Assembly (NCBI RefSeq): GCF_021917145.1
Contig: NC_061070.1
Location: 12,177,390 to 12,241,389, forward strand
DNA length: 64,000 bases
DNA from: Hypomesus transpacificus
Taxonomy: Eukaryota; Chordata; Actinopteri; Osmeriformes; Osmeridae
Reading direction: 5' to 3'
The translations under genes and the position numbers were made by a program. Below the pieces are notes generated by a model, which was given only the letters and a program-made list of their open reading frames with translations, searched no databases and was not told where the DNA came from. Positions 63,600 to 64,000 of this stretch are shown piece after piece. The stretch's first letter is position 1, and every line of letters starts with the position of its first letter.

Positions 63600-64000
63600 G
63601 TATAACATTTATTGTGTTTCATTATATGATGGATTGCCTTTGTCTATTGATAAACACAGCCTGGGTCTATCCGTTCCTATTCGTTTTATTTTATTAAATA
63701 GCCTATGTCTTCCCATCATATTTGTCTGTCTTTCTGAATATGAAAAGGCCTTCATAAACCCATGTGGAAAACATTTAGTATTTTATTTTCACAGTCTATG
63801 CATTGCTTCATCAGACAGATCTATTTAGAAATTGTATTTTATTAACGACTGTATAGCTACCACTAGCTAATTAACGAAAAAAAAATGGTGTGCATTTTAA
63901 TATTTCCAGTCCTTGAAATTCAAATGACATTGATTGTTACGGTTGATGTCCGGCTCTTAAAGGCTTGCATCAGTTCCAGACAGCGTGATGGACGGGGACA
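63600..64000. other. Start of PCSK2 intron 1
   Basis: Sequence after the exon-1 donor, AT-rich, with no second exon. The open frame that continues from the exon is intronic read-through. Confidence 0.7.

Overview
The window is nuclear genomic DNA of a ray-finned (teleost) fish. All recognisable genes are vertebrate genes with GT-AG introns. The intergenic DNA carries long (CT)n, (GA)n and (GT)n microsatellites, tRNA-derived SINEs ending in an L2/UnaL2-type 3' stem-loop, hAT and foldback MITEs, and a complete-looking Harbinger transposon. The exact species cannot be read from the sequence.

Layout: (1) 1-5828 looks like the last intron of a SYNDIG1-like gene (+), whose terminal coding exon is 5829-5987. 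(2) 5988-18433 is gene-poor. (3) CST7-like cystatin F (+) has four exons in 18434-19638. (4) APMAP (-) has nine exons in 21319-26748 and is tail-to-tail with CST7. (5) A Harbinger/PIF-type transposon lies at roughly 27.0-30.9 kb. It has a spliced Myb/SANT-like gene (+) and a spliced HARBI1-like transposase gene (-), both open. It sits between the divergent starts of APMAP and POLH. (6) POLH, translesion DNA polymerase eta (+), has ten coding exons in 31272-35061. (7) GTPBP2 (-) has twelve coding exons in 37581-44684. It is tail-to-tail with POLH, with a tRNA-Leu(CAG) gene in antisense orientation in one intron and a SINE in another. (8) A hAT-like element (45367-46547) with a perfect 8-bp target duplication holds a second, nested hAT-like MITE. 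(9) OTOR, otoraplin (+), has four exons in 47286-48269. (10) 48.4-63.4 kb is gene-free and repeat-rich. (11) Coding exon 1 of PCSK2 (+) lies at 63414-63599; the rest is beyond the window.

The gene order is a mosaic when compared with human from memory. SYNDIG1-CST7-APMAP matches 20p11, POLH-GTPBP2 matches 6p21.1, and OTOR-PCSK2 matches 20p12. The genes are unrelated in function: a synaptic membrane protein, a lysosomal protease inhibitor, a membrane beta-propeller arylesterase-like protein, a lesion-bypass polymerase, a ribosome-rescue-type GTPase, a secreted inner-ear/cartilage SH3 protein and a neuroendocrine prohormone convertase. No operon-like pathway is implied. The exon models join in frame throughout and give predicted lengths close to the human proteins: POLH 750 aa, GTPBP2 607, APMAP 415, CST7 149 and OTOR 132.

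The most notable non-gene signals are the two-gene Harbinger copy with intact DDE residues and palindromic end repeats, the nested hAT pair, two foldback elements, and a roughly 155-bp (TC)n tract that directly forms the 3' splice site of the last SYNDIG1 exon.
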